From an uncultured Bacilli bacterium (GTDB lineage Bacteria > Bacillota_I > Bacilli_A > RF39 > UBA660), in contig CANQOH010000005.1 of NCBI GenBank assembly GCA_947625425.1, positions 1 through 52,549 on the forward strand: DNA of 52,549 bases, read 5' to 3'. Under the pieces are notes generated by a model, which did not search any database, was not told the DNA's origin, and worked only from the letters and a program-made list of their open reading frames with translations. A program made the translations under genes and the position numbers. Each line of letters starts with the position of its first letter. Within the stretch, counting starts at the first letter, position 1. This document shows, piece by piece, positions 1 through 9,046 of the stretch.

Positions 1-831
1 ATATTTATTTAATTTAGCATATTCATCAGATAAAGTAATATTTGATACAGTACGATTATCAGTACTAATAGATATTAAAGCTCCTTGTTCATATAACTTT
101 TTAATAGGATGATTTTCATAAGTATCAATAACATTAGTTTGAATATTACTAGTTGGACATACTTCTAATAGAATTTTTTTATCTATTATTTGTTTTAAAA
201 TATCGGGATAGTTAATGGATTGAATACCATGACCTAATCTTGTTGTACCATAACTTAATGCACTTTCTAAACTATCTTTTAAGTTTACTTCTCCAGCATG
301 AATAGTATAAGGGATATTTTTTTCTTTAGCTATTTTGAATAACTCTTTAAAGTTACTGGTAGGGAAGTGTTCTTCATCACCAGCTAGGTCAATAGCACAT
401 ACACCTTTATTTAAATATTTTTCGGCTAGATTTATTACAGCAAGATTTTCTTCATATGAGTGATGACGCATCATACAAAGAATGAGATTTATTTTAACAT
501 TACCTAAACTAAAACCTTCTAAGATAGTTTTAACTGTTTCGTTTAAATCTAGTTCTTCACTTAAAAGAAGGTTAGGGGCATATCTTACTTCTGCATAGAT
601 AACACCATCATTTTCTAATTCTTTACTTAATTCATAAGATGCTAGTCTTAAATTATCTTTGTATTTTAGATAAGCAATTGGTAAATCGAACTTAGTTAAA
701 TAATCAGCTAAATTACGACATTTATCTGGAGCAACCGCTTCATTTGTTGCGTTATTTAAAAGGTTTAAAGGAACAGAGCCATCTAAGTGAAGATGTAATT
801 CTACTTTAGGTATTTTATGAAAATCAATCAT
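1..831 (-). CDS. add: Adenosine deaminase, 3' end cut by the window edge
   Basis: Deaminates adenosine to inosine in the cytoplasm (purine salvage). Reading on the minus strand from ATG 829-831 gives a start like MIDFHKIPKVELHLHLDGS, where HLHLDG is the family's N-terminal zinc-binding motif. The last visible residues include STDN-like and LSDEYA motifs typical of the C-terminal region. The frame stays open for 277 codons to base 1, so only a short C-terminal piece is missing. The start codon overlaps the deoD stop as ATGA (828-831), so the two are translationally coupled. Identity rests on motifs seen plus family knowledge. The partner PNP carries an active-site change that may make deamination of adenosine necessary before phosphorolysis. 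Confidence 0.93.
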   Translation of the reverse strand, partial: MIDFHKIPKVELHLHLDGSVPLNLLNNATNEAVAPDKCRNLADYLTKFDLPIAYLKYKDNLRLASYELSKELENDGVIYAEVRYAPNLLLSEELDLNETVKTILEGFSLGNVKINLILCMMRHHSYEENLAVINLAEKYLNKGVCAIDLAGDEEHFPTSNFKELFKIAKEKNIPYTIHAGEVNLKDSLESALSYGTTRLGHGIQSINYPDILKQIIDKKILLEVCPTSNIQTNVIDTYENHPIKKLYEQGALISISTDNRTVSNITLSDEYAKLNKY

Positions 832-1541
832 AGTAATCTAATACCACTTTCTAAAGCTAAAGTAATCATATCATCTAAGCCTTTTTCTCTTTGTTCACTA
901 GTTGTTTCTTCATTAGTAATTAAACTATTAGAAATAGTTAGTATACAGCCAGCATTTTTATTTAATAATTTGGCATTGCTAAATAAAGCGAAAGTTTCCA
1001 TTTCAACGGCTTGGCAACCATATTCTTCAGCTAATTTTTGAATATCAATATTTTCATTATAGAAAGCATCAGCGCAATGAACACGACCATATTTTAATAC
1101 TTGTTCTTGAGCATAAGCTGTTTCTTTTATTGTTTGGACGACAAGACTCGAAGCAGTAGCTATGGAACTTTGACCACCATATAATTCTTTAGCATATGAT
1201 GATTCAGAATAACAATTAGTTACAACTAATAAATCCATTAATTTTAATTCTTTTGTATAAGCCCCAGCCGTACCAATACGGATTATATAATCGACATCAT
1301 AATATTTAAATAATTCATAAGAATAAATTCCCATACTAGGATTTCCCATACCAGATGAAAAGACAGTTATCTTTCTTCCTTTATATGTTCCGGTATAAGC
1401 AAAAATATTTCTAACTTTGTTAACTTGTTTAACATTTTGTAAGTATTTATCAGCTATATATTTAGCTCTTAATGGATCGCCAGGCATTAATACAACTTTT
1501 GCAATATCTTCTTTGTTACTTTCTATATGAGCTGTTGCCAT
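828..1541 (-). CDS. deoD: Purine nucleoside phosphorylase, DeoD (hexameric) type
   Basis: Phosphorolysis of purine (deoxy)nucleosides to base and (deoxy)ribose-1-phosphate. The 237-residue length matches the hexameric DeoD family. The N-terminus has the MPGDPLRAKYIA phosphate-binding motif, the middle has RIGTAGAY, and AVEMETFA holds the ribose-binding glutamate. Near the C-terminus the family's catalytic Asp (SDH/SDS motif, Asp204 in E. coli) is Asn205 here (ISNSLIT), while the partner Arg is kept at 218. The start has a GGGG ribosome site eight bases upstream. The stop overlaps the add start. Function is well supported; substrate range may be altered by Asp to Asn. Confidence 0.93.
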   Translation of the reverse strand: MATAHIESNKEDIAKVVLMPGDPLRAKYIADKYLQNVKQVNKVRNIFAYTGTYKGRKITVFSSGMGNPSMGIYSYELFKYYDVDYIIRIGTAGAYTKELKLMDLLVVTNCYSESSYAKELYGGQSSIATASSLVVQTIKETAYAQEQVLKYGRVHCADAFYNENIDIQKLAEEYGCQAVEMETFALFSNAKLLNKNAGCILTISNSLITNEETTSEQREKGLDDMITLALESGIRLL

Positions 1542-1787
1542 TTTAGTACCCCATTTCTATTATAGAATAATTATAACATAAAAATTAAAAGTATTCTTTA
1601 TTATAATTATAAATTATATTAACGTGTTAAATCTTTACAAAAAAATAACATTCTTAGGAAACATAGAGAGTTATAATAGATTAATAGTTAAATTTATGAG
1701 GGTAAAATGAGTTTTTAAGATATTTTTGTCTATCATATTTATTAATTTTTTGTTATAATTTTGTTATAAGACTAAGGAGCAGTTGTT

Positions 1788-3068
1788 ATGGATAAAGACT
1801 ATACAAAAGAACAATATTATATAGTATCTTTGGATAATGGTATCCGTAAGGAAGAACCTGTTACTATTGAAGTTTTCAATAGTTTTAAAGATGGCTCAAA
1901 ATTAGTACAATTAAACAATATGGTTTTTGGTGTTTTAAATTCTAATAGTTTAAAACCTGAAACAATGTATATAGATGATTATGTAATTATTAAATCTGAT
2001 ATTGCTGAACTTTTTGATATAGATCATGAAGATGCAAGAAGATTAGTTACAGAAGATAAAAATGTTGGTATTTTTACAACATTAAATTATAGTAAAGATA
2101 TTGAAACACGTATTTCAGGGACAGCAGCTATTAATACAATTGTTAATGCAATTAATGCAAAGAATGTTGATTCTGAAGAAGCAATATGGGTAGATAAAAT
2201 ATTTAAATATCCTACGGGTTCAAAAGAAAGTTGTATTAAAGATCATGAACAAATAGCTGATATAATTGATTTAGGTATTTATTCTTTAAATAAAACAATT
2301 GAATTACAGATAGGCTCACCTATTGATTCACGATTAGGTAAGGCAATAAGAAAAAATTATTTAAGAATGATATTATTTGATTATATTATTGGTAAGAAGT
2401 ATCGTGGCTTTGATTATTATTTAATTAGTAAAGTTAATGATAATGGTAAACCAGTTTGGATGGATGCTTATTTTGCACCAATATCTATTTCTAATAATTT
2501 AAATAAAGAAGAGTTGATTGGTGATAATGAATATGTTTTAAATAATAAATATATTGATCGTGAAGCATTATTAGCCGTCTTATTTGAAAAGTATCAAAAA
2601 GACATTAATAAGTTAGCCCAAGCAATAGCTGATGCGAAAAAGTTATATGTCGATGCAATTGGTAGAATTATTTATAACAATACTGATTTACAATATGCTA
2701 ATAGTTTAGAAGCAATGATTTTAGCTAACTTAAATAGAGTAGCTAAGAGTTTTGAAGATGCTGAAGCTAAAAAAGATAAAGGTCAAAGAACTAATAAAGT
2801 AGAAAGAACTATGGCGACACAAAGTTTAAATGTTAGAGTTACTACTAAGTTAGATTTAATTCAAAAGAAATATCCAATTAATCCTAAAGATCATAAAGAT
2901 GTAATTAAAGCTAATAAGAAAAAAGAAGCTGATGATATAAAATTAACTATTGAATCAGAAAAAGATAGTGGAGGATTTACAATAGCTTCTATTCTGATAT
3001 CAGTTGTTGGTTTGATATGTGGTATAGCAATTGGTGTTGCTTATATAATACTTAAAATGGGAAGCTAG
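1788..3068 (+). CDS. C-tail-anchored protein of unknown function, possibly a degenerate HipA-like fold
   Basis: A 426-residue protein whose bulk is cytoplasmic, with one C-terminal membrane segment (about 396-421) followed by KMGS. No family is recognised with confidence. A central stretch (about 195-235, LRMILFDYIIGKKYRGFDYYL) resembles in spacing the HipA-kinase segment that normally reads as a DRHxxN motif, but the catalytic residues are not present. If related, it is a pseudokinase; this is inference. A Lys-rich helical region (about 310-385) precedes the membrane anchor. The ribosome site is AAGGAG seven bases before ATG, and an extended -10 (TGTTATAAT, 1751-1759) lies just upstream. A hairpin terminator at 3060-3084 ends the unit. 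Confidence 0.6.
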   Translation: MDKDYTKEQYYIVSLDNGIRKEEPVTIEVFNSFKDGSKLVQLNNMVFGVLNSNSLKPETMYIDDYVIIKSDIAELFDIDHEDARRLVTEDKNVGIFTTLNYSKDIETRISGTAAINTIVNAINAKNVDSEEAIWVDKIFKYPTGSKESCIKDHEQIADIIDLGIYSLNKTIELQIGSPIDSRLGKAIRKNYLRMILFDYIIGKKYRGFDYYLISKVNDNGKPVWMDAYFAPISISNNLNKEELIGDNEYVLNNKYIDREALLAVLFEKYQKDINKLAQAIADAKKLYVDAIGRIIYNNTDLQYANSLEAMILANLNRVAKSFEDAEAKKDKGQRTNKVERTMATQSLNVRVTTKLDLIQKKYPINPKDHKDVIKANKKKEADDIKLTIESEKDSGGFTIASILISVVGLICGIAIGVAYIILKMGS

Positions 3069-3084
3069 AAATAGTTTCCTTTTT
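3060..3084 (+). terminator. Intrinsic terminator after the C-tail-anchored protein
   Basis: Stem GGAAGCT / AGTTTCC with one G-U pair, a 6-base loop and a TTTTT tail. It overlaps the stop codon of the upstream gene. Confidence 0.65.
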
Positions 3085-3138
3085 ATTGCAATAAAGGGAA
3101 AATCATTATAAAATAAACATAAGTAAAGGGTGGTTAAG

Positions 3139-3645
3139 GTGTTAAAATTAAAAAAGAACACTATAATATTTATTCTTTTAATAGTAGTAGTTTTAATATT
3201 ATTAACAGTTAATATTTATTTGTTTAATGAAATTGCCCAAGATAAAGATAAAGTTATAGTTACTGAAGAATTTGTTTATGAAAAAGTAGAAGGTGACTTT
3301 GATAAAGATAAAACTTATTATAAAAGTATAAATTATAGTAAATTTAAGAAATATTTTAAAAGTGATAAATTAAGAATTGTGGCGGTGATAGATAATTCTT
3401 CTAATACTTATAATAAGTTTTTAGAAGTATTAAATAAGATAGCTTATTATAGAAGAACTAATATATATTTATTAGAAACTAGTAAGTTATCTAATAAGAA
3501 TGCAGCTGAATTTTATAATATAGATGATAGATTTAAAGATTTAGAAAGTAATTATATAATAACTATTAGAAATAATAAGGTATTATCATTAACTACTTTT
3601 GATAATGAATATTTAAATAAATTAGAAGAAGGATTAGGTGAATAA
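3139..3645 (+). CDS. Membrane-anchored thioredoxin-like protein lacking CxxC
   Basis: About 168 residues: a basic N-terminus, one membrane segment (roughly residues 8-30) and an extracytoplasmic domain. The domain alternates strand and helix as in a thioredoxin fold (LRIVAVIDNS, then a helix with FLEVLNKIAYYRR, then NIYLLET, later YIITIRNNKVLS), but it has no cysteine pair, so redox activity is not expected. GTG at 3139 is preferred to the in-frame GTG at 3130 because AAAGGGTGG lies at correct spacing before 3139. It is the first gene of a close cluster with the PH-like and propeller-like genes. The fold assignment is inference. Confidence 0.55.
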   Translation: MLKLKKNTIIFILLIVVVLILLTVNIYLFNEIAQDKDKVIVTEEFVYEKVEGDFDKDKTYYKSINYSKFKKYFKSDKLRIVAVIDNSSNTYNKFLEVLNKIAYYRRTNIYLLETSKLSNKNAAEFYNIDDRFKDLESNYIITIRNNKVLSLTTFDNEYLNKLEEGLGE

Positions 3646-3646
3646 A

Positions 3647-4099
3647 ATGGGTAAAGTATATGATCAAGTATGTATGTTTAAAGCGAAATTTCCAAGAACT
3701 ATTACATGGTGGAGATTAAGAAAACATGCTAAAGTAGTAGAACAACATTTAAATCCAGGAGAAGAACCTATTTATACTTTTGCGGGACAAAAGAATGATG
3801 ATATGTTAGATGTCTTTTCAACTTGTGTTGTTTGTTTAACTAATAAACGTATTTTAATTGGTCAGGATCACATTCTTTATGGATATTCTTTAAATTCTAT
3901 AACACCTGATTTATATAATGATATGCAAGTATTTAGAGGACTTCTATTTGGTAAAATAACAATTGATACAATGAAAGAAGTAGTAGTTATTACTAACTTA
4001 GATAAAAATTGTTTACCAGAGGTAGAAACAGCTATTACGGAATATATGATGGAAGAGAAAAAGAAATATGGTTCTTTTAATAGAAAACCAGAGGAATAA
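3647..4099 (+). CDS. PH-like domain protein (YvbH/bPH type)
   Basis: A 150-residue cytoplasmic protein. The core (about 40-130) has the pattern of bacterial PH-like domains: EEPIYTFAGQ, a strand with VVCLTNKRILIGQ, then YGYSLNSI and ITIDTMKEVVVITNL, followed by a C-terminal helix (EVETAITEYMMEEKK). The LTNKRIL strand is characteristic. Such domains act in protein or lipid contact; the partner is unknown. ATG 3647 is chosen because AGGTGA is five bases upstream; a GTG at 3638 in the same frame overlaps the previous gene. Translation is probably coupled to that gene. Confidence 0.6.
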   Translation: MGKVYDQVCMFKAKFPRTITWWRLRKHAKVVEQHLNPGEEPIYTFAGQKNDDMLDVFSTCVVCLTNKRILIGQDHILYGYSLNSITPDLYNDMQVFRGLLFGKITIDTMKEVVVITNLDKNCLPEVETAITEYMMEEKKKYGSFNRKPEE

Positions 4100-4113
4100 T
4101 TGGAGATAATATA

Positions 4114-5253
4114 ATGAGGAAATATAGATTAAAAAGTAGTGCTAAAATCGTTCTAGTTTTAATCTTAATTGCTTTAATAGCACTAGTGTTATTTGTTTTA
4201 TCATTGTTTGGTTCAAAGTCATATAGTTTAGAATATAATATTTCAGATTATGCCATTAATGAAAATTATGATAAAGATGAAAAATTATACTATTATGAAA
4301 TAACTGATAATGATATGAAATATACTTTTATAAGTGAAACTGATTATCAAAAAGATAAGAAGTTAATTAGTGATGTTAAAAAACATGAAAAAGATGGTTA
4401 TGTTTGTTTAGAAGTTAAAAGTTCTAAGATTAGTTCAATGCCATTATGTAGTTATGATGGAGAGCAAATATCATTTTATTTAGTTCCGGAAGAATTAAGT
4501 AATGAATTAAAAGATTATTATGATAAACCTTCAGAAAAAGATATAACTTATGAAAATTATCATATCTATAATACTAATAGTGATATTTTAATATGGAATT
4601 ATAAAGGATTTAATTATTTAAATGGTGGAGATGTTGAATTTATTAAATTATTTAATAAAGATATATATGATATTCCATTGGCTACTAAAATTAATAATTA
4701 TTTAGTTGTACCTGATTATGAACAAGAATATGAATTTAATAAGTTATATATAATTAATTTAGATAATATGAAGTTAGATACTTGGGAAATGAAATATACT
4801 ATTTCGTATGATAGTTATATTTTAGGTACTAATGATAAATCTATTTATTTAGTCGATAAAAAAGCGGGAATAGAATATGAATTAGTTCCTCATAAAAAGA
4901 AAATGCGTATTTTAGCTTCTAAAAATAAAAATGGAGTTATTTATAAAAATGGGGTAGAAGAAAAGATAAATATTAAATCTTTAATAGCTAGTAATAAGAG
5001 TTTTACTTATAAAACTAATTATAATTATATTGTAATAAATAATAATTTATATTTATATTATTGGAATGATAAAGATAAAATAAAAGTATCTAATAATAAA
5101 ATAAGAGAAATTGTTTATAGTAATAATGATGATATATATTATTTAGTAGATAATACTTTATATAAATATAATAATTTACAAGGAGAAGTTAAGTTAGTTG
5201 AATACGGAGAATGGGAATTTAATTATAAAAATTTAATATTTATTAATAACTAA
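4114..5253 (+). CDS. Membrane-anchored extracytoplasmic protein, propeller-like, unknown function
   Basis: A 379-residue protein with a basic start, one membrane segment (about 10-32) and a large outside domain. From about residue 165 it shows repeated short strand pairs such as YLVVPDYEQ, KLYIINLDNMKLDTW, SIYLVDKKAG, YNYIVINNNLYLYYW and DIYYLVDNTLYKY, as in beta-propellers reading out to a small domain. No catalytic motif is seen. It follows the PH-like gene by 14 bases with GGAG as ribosome site, so it is in the same operon. No specific function can be given. Confidence 0.5.
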   Translation: MRKYRLKSSAKIVLVLILIALIALVLFVLSLFGSKSYSLEYNISDYAINENYDKDEKLYYYEITDNDMKYTFISETDYQKDKKLISDVKKHEKDGYVCLEVKSSKISSMPLCSYDGEQISFYLVPEELSNELKDYYDKPSEKDITYENYHIYNTNSDILIWNYKGFNYLNGGDVEFIKLFNKDIYDIPLATKINNYLVVPDYEQEYEFNKLYIINLDNMKLDTWEMKYTISYDSYILGTNDKSIYLVDKKAGIEYELVPHKKKMRILASKNKNGVIYKNGVEEKINIKSLIASNKSFTYKTNYNYIVINNNLYLYYWNDKDKIKVSNNKIREIVYSNNDDIYYLVDNTLYKYNNLQGEVKLVEYGEWEFNYKNLIFINN

Positions 5254-5291
5254 ATTTTAATTTAATCATAAGTTATATTAGGAGTGATTTT

Positions 5292-5741
5292 ATGTATGAT
5301 AAATACCTAATACAACCAGGTGATGATATAAGTAGTATTGCTAAGAAGTTTAATACTAAGGAAAGTATTATTATGGATTTAAATAATATACCTTTTCCTG
5401 ATATGATAAGAGCAGGTAAAGAGATAATAGTTCCAATAAATAAAGAAAAATATTTTGATTATTATACGATTAAAAAGGGAGATTCATTATATGCTATAGC
5501 TAGACAATATAATATTAATCCAGATTTATTAGCTATTCTTAATGGATTAAATAGTCAAGATTATATATATCCTGATCAAGAGATATTAATTCCTAAGAGT
5601 AATTATAGTTATTATGTAACAAAGGATGGAGATACTTTGGATATGGTAGCAGAGAAGTTTAATGTACCTCATCAAGAAATGATAAATACTAATGAAACTA
5701 TATATTTATTACCAGGACAATTATTAGTTAAAAAGAATTAA
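5292..5741 (+). CDS. Triple LysM-domain protein without a signal peptide
   Basis: 149 residues made almost entirely of three LysM domains: about 3-48 (YLIQPGDDISSIAKKFN), 56-101 (YYTIKKGDSLYAIARQYN) and 106-148 (YYVTKDGDTLDMVAEKFN). LysM binds N-acetylglucosamine in peptidoglycan or chitin-like glycans. There is no N-terminal signal or membrane segment, unlike cell-wall hydrolases. That leaves a cytoplasmic or spore-coat type role (coat proteins such as SafA carry LysM without a classical signal) or a non-classical export route. The ribosome site is AGGAGTG. A terminator follows directly. Confidence 0.85.
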   Translation: MYDKYLIQPGDDISSIAKKFNTKESIIMDLNNIPFPDMIRAGKEIIVPINKEKYFDYYTIKKGDSLYAIARQYNINPDLLAILNGLNSQDYIYPDQEILIPKSNYSYYVTKDGDTLDMVAEKFNVPHQEMINTNETIYLLPGQLLVKKN

Positions 5742-5769
5742 ATATGAGTAATCATATTTTTTCTTTTTT
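5741..5769 (+). terminator. Intrinsic terminator after the LysM gene
   Basis: AATATGA / TCATATT stem with a GTAA loop, followed by TTTTCTTTTTT. Confidence 0.75.
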
Positions 5770-5815
5770 AAGATTTAATATGATATAATTAATTATAGAG
5801 TAGGAGGGGCATTAT

Positions 5816-7429
5816 ATGGTAATTAGAAACCCTTATAGTTTTATAGCTAAACATTATAAAATAATAAATTTGTTATTATTAGTTCCTATACTTTATTTAG
5901 CTTTAAAATTTGGTGATATTGCTGAATTCTTTAGAGATTATGTTAAAGCTAATTATACGGTTTATGAAAGTGATTTTGCAACTAAATATGTAACAGGATT
6001 TACCTTTTTTGTACTTTTAGTAATGCTGGTAGTAAATGCCTCTATTTATTTTGTGTGTCTTACTAAAAAGAAGAACGTCTGGTATTTTTTAGTTGGTTCA
6101 ATATATTATGTTATATTATTAGTCTTAGCTTTATTTTTTAGAGTTACAATGGAAACTATGCAATTATCTACTATTGATCAAACATTTGCTAACTTTGTTC
6201 GAGATTGTGCAAATTTAAGTGTTTTTCCGGCTTATTTCTTGTTTGCTGTTGGTTTAGCTAAAGGGGTTGGATTTAATGTTAGAACATTACGATTTGATAA
6301 CAATGCTGAATTAATTGTAGCGGATAGCGATGATGAAAGTATAGAGTTACGTATTGGACGTGAAGATAAGAGTCTTAAAAAAGTTTTAGTTCATACAATA
6401 CGTGAATTAAAATATTATGTATTAGAAAATAAATTTGTTTTTACTTGTTTTAGTGTTGTTGCTGTAATAGGAATTGGTGTTACTTTATTTTTAAATTTCC
6501 AAGTATATAATAAGACTTATACCGTTAATCAAGAATTAGAGATGGATAGATTTACTATATCTTTAAAAGATAGTTATTTAACTAATGTTGATTATCATGG
6601 TAATAAAATAAGTGATAAATATTATTTAGCAGTTAAATTAGGTATTATTAATAATGGGAAAGCTACTAGTATAGATAGTTCTAACTTTAGAATATATTTA
6701 GATAATGAATCTATATATCCTAGTTATGATAGAGCTTCACGTTTTATTGATATAGGTAGTGTTTATCAGGGCGAAATTATTCCTAATGTAAAAGAATTTG
6801 CTGGTGATGAATATGTCTTAGTTTATGAGTTAAATAAAGATCAAGTTAAAAATTCTTATCAAATGAGAATACTTAATGGTTTAACAAGAAAAGGTAATAA
6901 ATTACTTAAGAGATATAAAAAGATTAATATTAAACCTACTAATTTAATAAAAACAGATAATATTAAAGAGGTTTATAAAGTAGGTAGTGAAGTATCTTTA
7001 AAAAAATCAATGATTGGGGAAACTATTTATACATTAAAGAGTATTAAGTTTGTTGATCATTATAATTATGAATACAAGAATTGTGCTGGTTCAAATTGTT
7101 ATGATGCTGCAGGAGTTCTTGTTCCTCATCCTGGTAATGTTTTAGCAATTATTGAAGATGAAATTAAGTGGGACGATAGATCTTCATATTATAAAAATAG
7201 TCATTTAGATTTTTATAGTGATTTTGTTTCTTTAAGTTATCAATATAGTACGCTTTCAGGAGTAGAAAGCAATGAAGATAAATATAATGTTAGTACAATG
7301 GTAAATGTTACTCCTGATGGATTAAAGAATGTTAAAGTTTATGAAGTAGCTAGTTCAATTTCTAAATCAAAAAAGATTAATATGTTAGTTAGAATAAGAA
7401 ATAAAATATATACTATAGAAATTAAATAA
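5816..7429 (+). CDS. Polytopic membrane protein with extracytoplasmic beta-domain (DUF4352-like)
   Basis: 537 residues. About four membrane helices lie in the first 150 residues, then a cytoplasmic loop (about 155-205), a fifth helix (about 208-230, VFTCFSVVAVIGIGVTLF) and a large outside domain to the end. The start of that domain (YTVNQELEMDRFTISLKDSYLT) resembles DUF4352/telokin-like immunoglobulin folds, with YLAVKLGIINNG as the typical core strand. It contains CAGSNC, possibly a disulphide. ATG 5816 is preceded by GGAGGGG and a TATAAT box near 5783. No enzymatic motif is seen; the role is unknown. Confidence 0.55.
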   Translation: MVIRNPYSFIAKHYKIINLLLLVPILYLALKFGDIAEFFRDYVKANYTVYESDFATKYVTGFTFFVLLVMLVVNASIYFVCLTKKKNVWYFLVGSIYYVILLVLALFFRVTMETMQLSTIDQTFANFVRDCANLSVFPAYFLFAVGLAKGVGFNVRTLRFDNNAELIVADSDDESIELRIGREDKSLKKVLVHTIRELKYYVLENKFVFTCFSVVAVIGIGVTLFLNFQVYNKTYTVNQELEMDRFTISLKDSYLTNVDYHGNKISDKYYLAVKLGIINNGKATSIDSSNFRIYLDNESIYPSYDRASRFIDIGSVYQGEIIPNVKEFAGDEYVLVYELNKDQVKNSYQMRILNGLTRKGNKLLKRYKKINIKPTNLIKTDNIKEVYKVGSEVSLKKSMIGETIYTLKSIKFVDHYNYEYKNCAGSNCYDAAGVLVPHPGNVLAIIEDEIKWDDRSSYYKNSHLDFYSDFVSLSYQYSTLSGVESNEDKYNVSTMVNVTPDGLKNVKVYEVASSISKSKKINMLVRIRNKIYTIEIK

Positions 7430-7490
7430 TAATTGACTTTTATATGTCATTATTATAAAATTAAGTCATGTCGTGTGATATGACTTTAAT

Positions 7491-7564
7491 GGGGCTTTAG
7501 CCAAGCGGTAAGGCAAGGGACTGCAACTCCCTGAGCACCGGTTCGAATCCGGTAGGCCCCTCCA
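7491..7564 (+). tRNA. tRNA-Cys (GCA)
   Basis: A cloverleaf folds fully. The acceptor is GGGGCTT with AGGCCCC, and the anticodon stem AGGGA/TCCCT encloses loop CTGCAAC with anticodon GCA. The T arm is CCGG-TTCGAAT-CCGG, the discriminator is T, and CCA is encoded. A strong terminator follows. Upstream, TTGACT (7433-7438) could be a -35. An inverted repeat AAGTCAT/ATGACTT (about 7463-7487) lies between promoter and tRNA. Confidence 0.96.
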
Positions 7565-7573
7565 TATAAAAAT

Positions 7574-7606
7574 AACTTACAAACGTTAAAGTTTGTAAGT
7601 TTTTTT
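7574..7606 (+). terminator. Terminator of tRNA-Cys
   Basis: Perfect 11-bp stem AACTTACAAAC / GTTTGTAAGTT with a 6-base loop and a seven-T tail. Confidence 0.92.
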
Positions 7607-7607
7607 A

Positions 7608-8975
7608 TTAGCTTTCGTTATCATTTTTGATAAAATCTTGATATTCTTTCATATTTGATACAAAGTTATATGATGAAGTTGTTCCGACAAAGAAATATTT
7701 ACATTCATCATTTTCTAGTAAACATAGAAGATATTCTTTACTTTTATTATAATTGGTTTGAAATTTAAATTGATAATCTCCTAAGCTAATTAAAGTATAA
7801 TCATCTTTTTCTTTATATGATAAGTCATATGTTTTTTCTCCTTCCTCATCATTGAATTTGATTACTCCGTCTTCACGGTTAAATTTAACATAGATATTAT
7901 TTTCTTCATCTTTAAAATCACTATCGATAAAATATGGGTATGAATGTATTAGTGATCCTATTAATCCTACGACACTTAAAATACAGATGACGACAATACC
8001 TAGTGGTTTATTGTTTTTAAATAAAACTTTTGTAATTAATAATGTATATAAGACTAAAGCAGCAGCTAATAATAAAGAAAATAATGGGAATTTTTCATTT
8101 ATTAATGCTAATAATGTAATTAGTCCCAATACAATATATACAATTACATTAACGACTATTTTAAAATCATAGTTAGTTGGTTGTGGTCTATTAATTATTA
8201 CTTGAGCTTGAGCAGGATTTAAGATATTTAATTCATTTATATATCTTTGATACTTTTGATTTAAAGCATTACTATAATTGTAATCTAAAAGATAAGCCTT
8301 GTATATTTTATTACCATTACTACGATTATAAGTACAATATTTCTTTGGAGATAGTATTTCAGTTATAATATTGATTATTCTAGTTATGATAGTTATTTTA
8401 AATTCTTTAGTTTTAACTACAGAAAATAAGTATTCGTAAGCTAGTAAACATTTATTTAATCTTTCTATATAATTGGTTATGTTAGTTGATTCAAATTGAT
8501 CTAAACTTGACCAATTATTACGAGCAAGTTGTTCTAATTTAAAGATACAAGCATAAGTTTCAGTAATATATTTTTTTAATTTGTCATCATCATTTTCTAA
8601 TTTTAAAACATCTTTTAAAGCATTAATAGCATAGTTTGTTTCAAATTTATTGTATGTGGTTAGGGTTGATTTACAAATACCTACTCTTAAAACAACTAAT
8701 GGATTATCTGGGTCTAGTTCAATGGCTTTATTGTAATAATTTAAAGCTTCTTTATAATCATAATTTTTATATTCTCTTTCGCCATTTTTTAGGTATCCCT
8801 CTATTTTGGGAAGATTTTTAATTTCTACTTCACCGGATACCTCTAGTTTAAATTTAGCAATGGCGTCGTCGACGACTATTTTAGAACCACAATAATCACA
8901 TTTTGTAGTGTCACTATTTTTATCAACTTCAATTGCAGCTCCACAACTTGGACATTTTGCTTTTACTAATTTCAT
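7608..8975 (-). CDS. Zinc-ribbon/TPR membrane protein of unknown function
   Basis: About 455 residues. The N-terminus is a zinc ribbon (KCPSCGAAIE ... KCDYCGSKI). A TPR-like helical part follows (about 60-150, with YKEALNYYNKAIELDPDNP), then a linker, three hydrophobic segments (about 270-345) and a C-terminal beta-rich outside domain. The second ATG (8973-8975) is chosen because GGAGG sits seven bases before it, against one base for ATG 8979-8981. The zinc ribbon plus TPR suggests a scaffold for protein contacts at the membrane; the specific role is unknown. Confidence 0.7.
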   Translation of the reverse strand: MKLVKAKCPSCGAAIEVDKNSDTTKCDYCGSKIVVDDAIAKFKLEVSGEVEIKNLPKIEGYLKNGEREYKNYDYKEALNYYNKAIELDPDNPLVVLRVGICKSTLTTYNKFETNYAINALKDVLKLENDDDKLKKYITETYACIFKLEQLARNNWSSLDQFESTNITNYIERLNKCLLAYEYLFSVVKTKEFKITIITRIINIITEILSPKKYCTYNRSNGNKIYKAYLLDYNYSNALNQKYQRYINELNILNPAQAQVIINRPQPTNYDFKIVVNVIVYIVLGLITLLALINEKFPLFSLLLAAALVLYTLLITKVLFKNNKPLGIVVICILSVVGLIGSLIHSYPYFIDSDFKDEENNIYVKFNREDGVIKFNDEEGEKTYDLSYKEKDDYTLISLGDYQFKFQTNYNKSKEYLLCLLENDECKYFFVGTTSSYNFVSNMKEYQDFIKNDNES

Positions 8976-9010
8976 ATACATGCCTCCATAAATATTACAT
9001 TATCATTTTA

Positions 9011-9046
9011 ACATAAAAAATAGAATATATGGTTATATTCTATTTT
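9011..9046 (-). terminator. Terminator of the lipoprotein-like gene
   Basis: Perfect 13-bp stem AAAATAGAATATA / TATATTCTATTTT with a four-base loop. The A-run on the plus strand becomes a T-run on the minus strand. It covers the stop of the gene at 9040. Confidence 0.85.
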
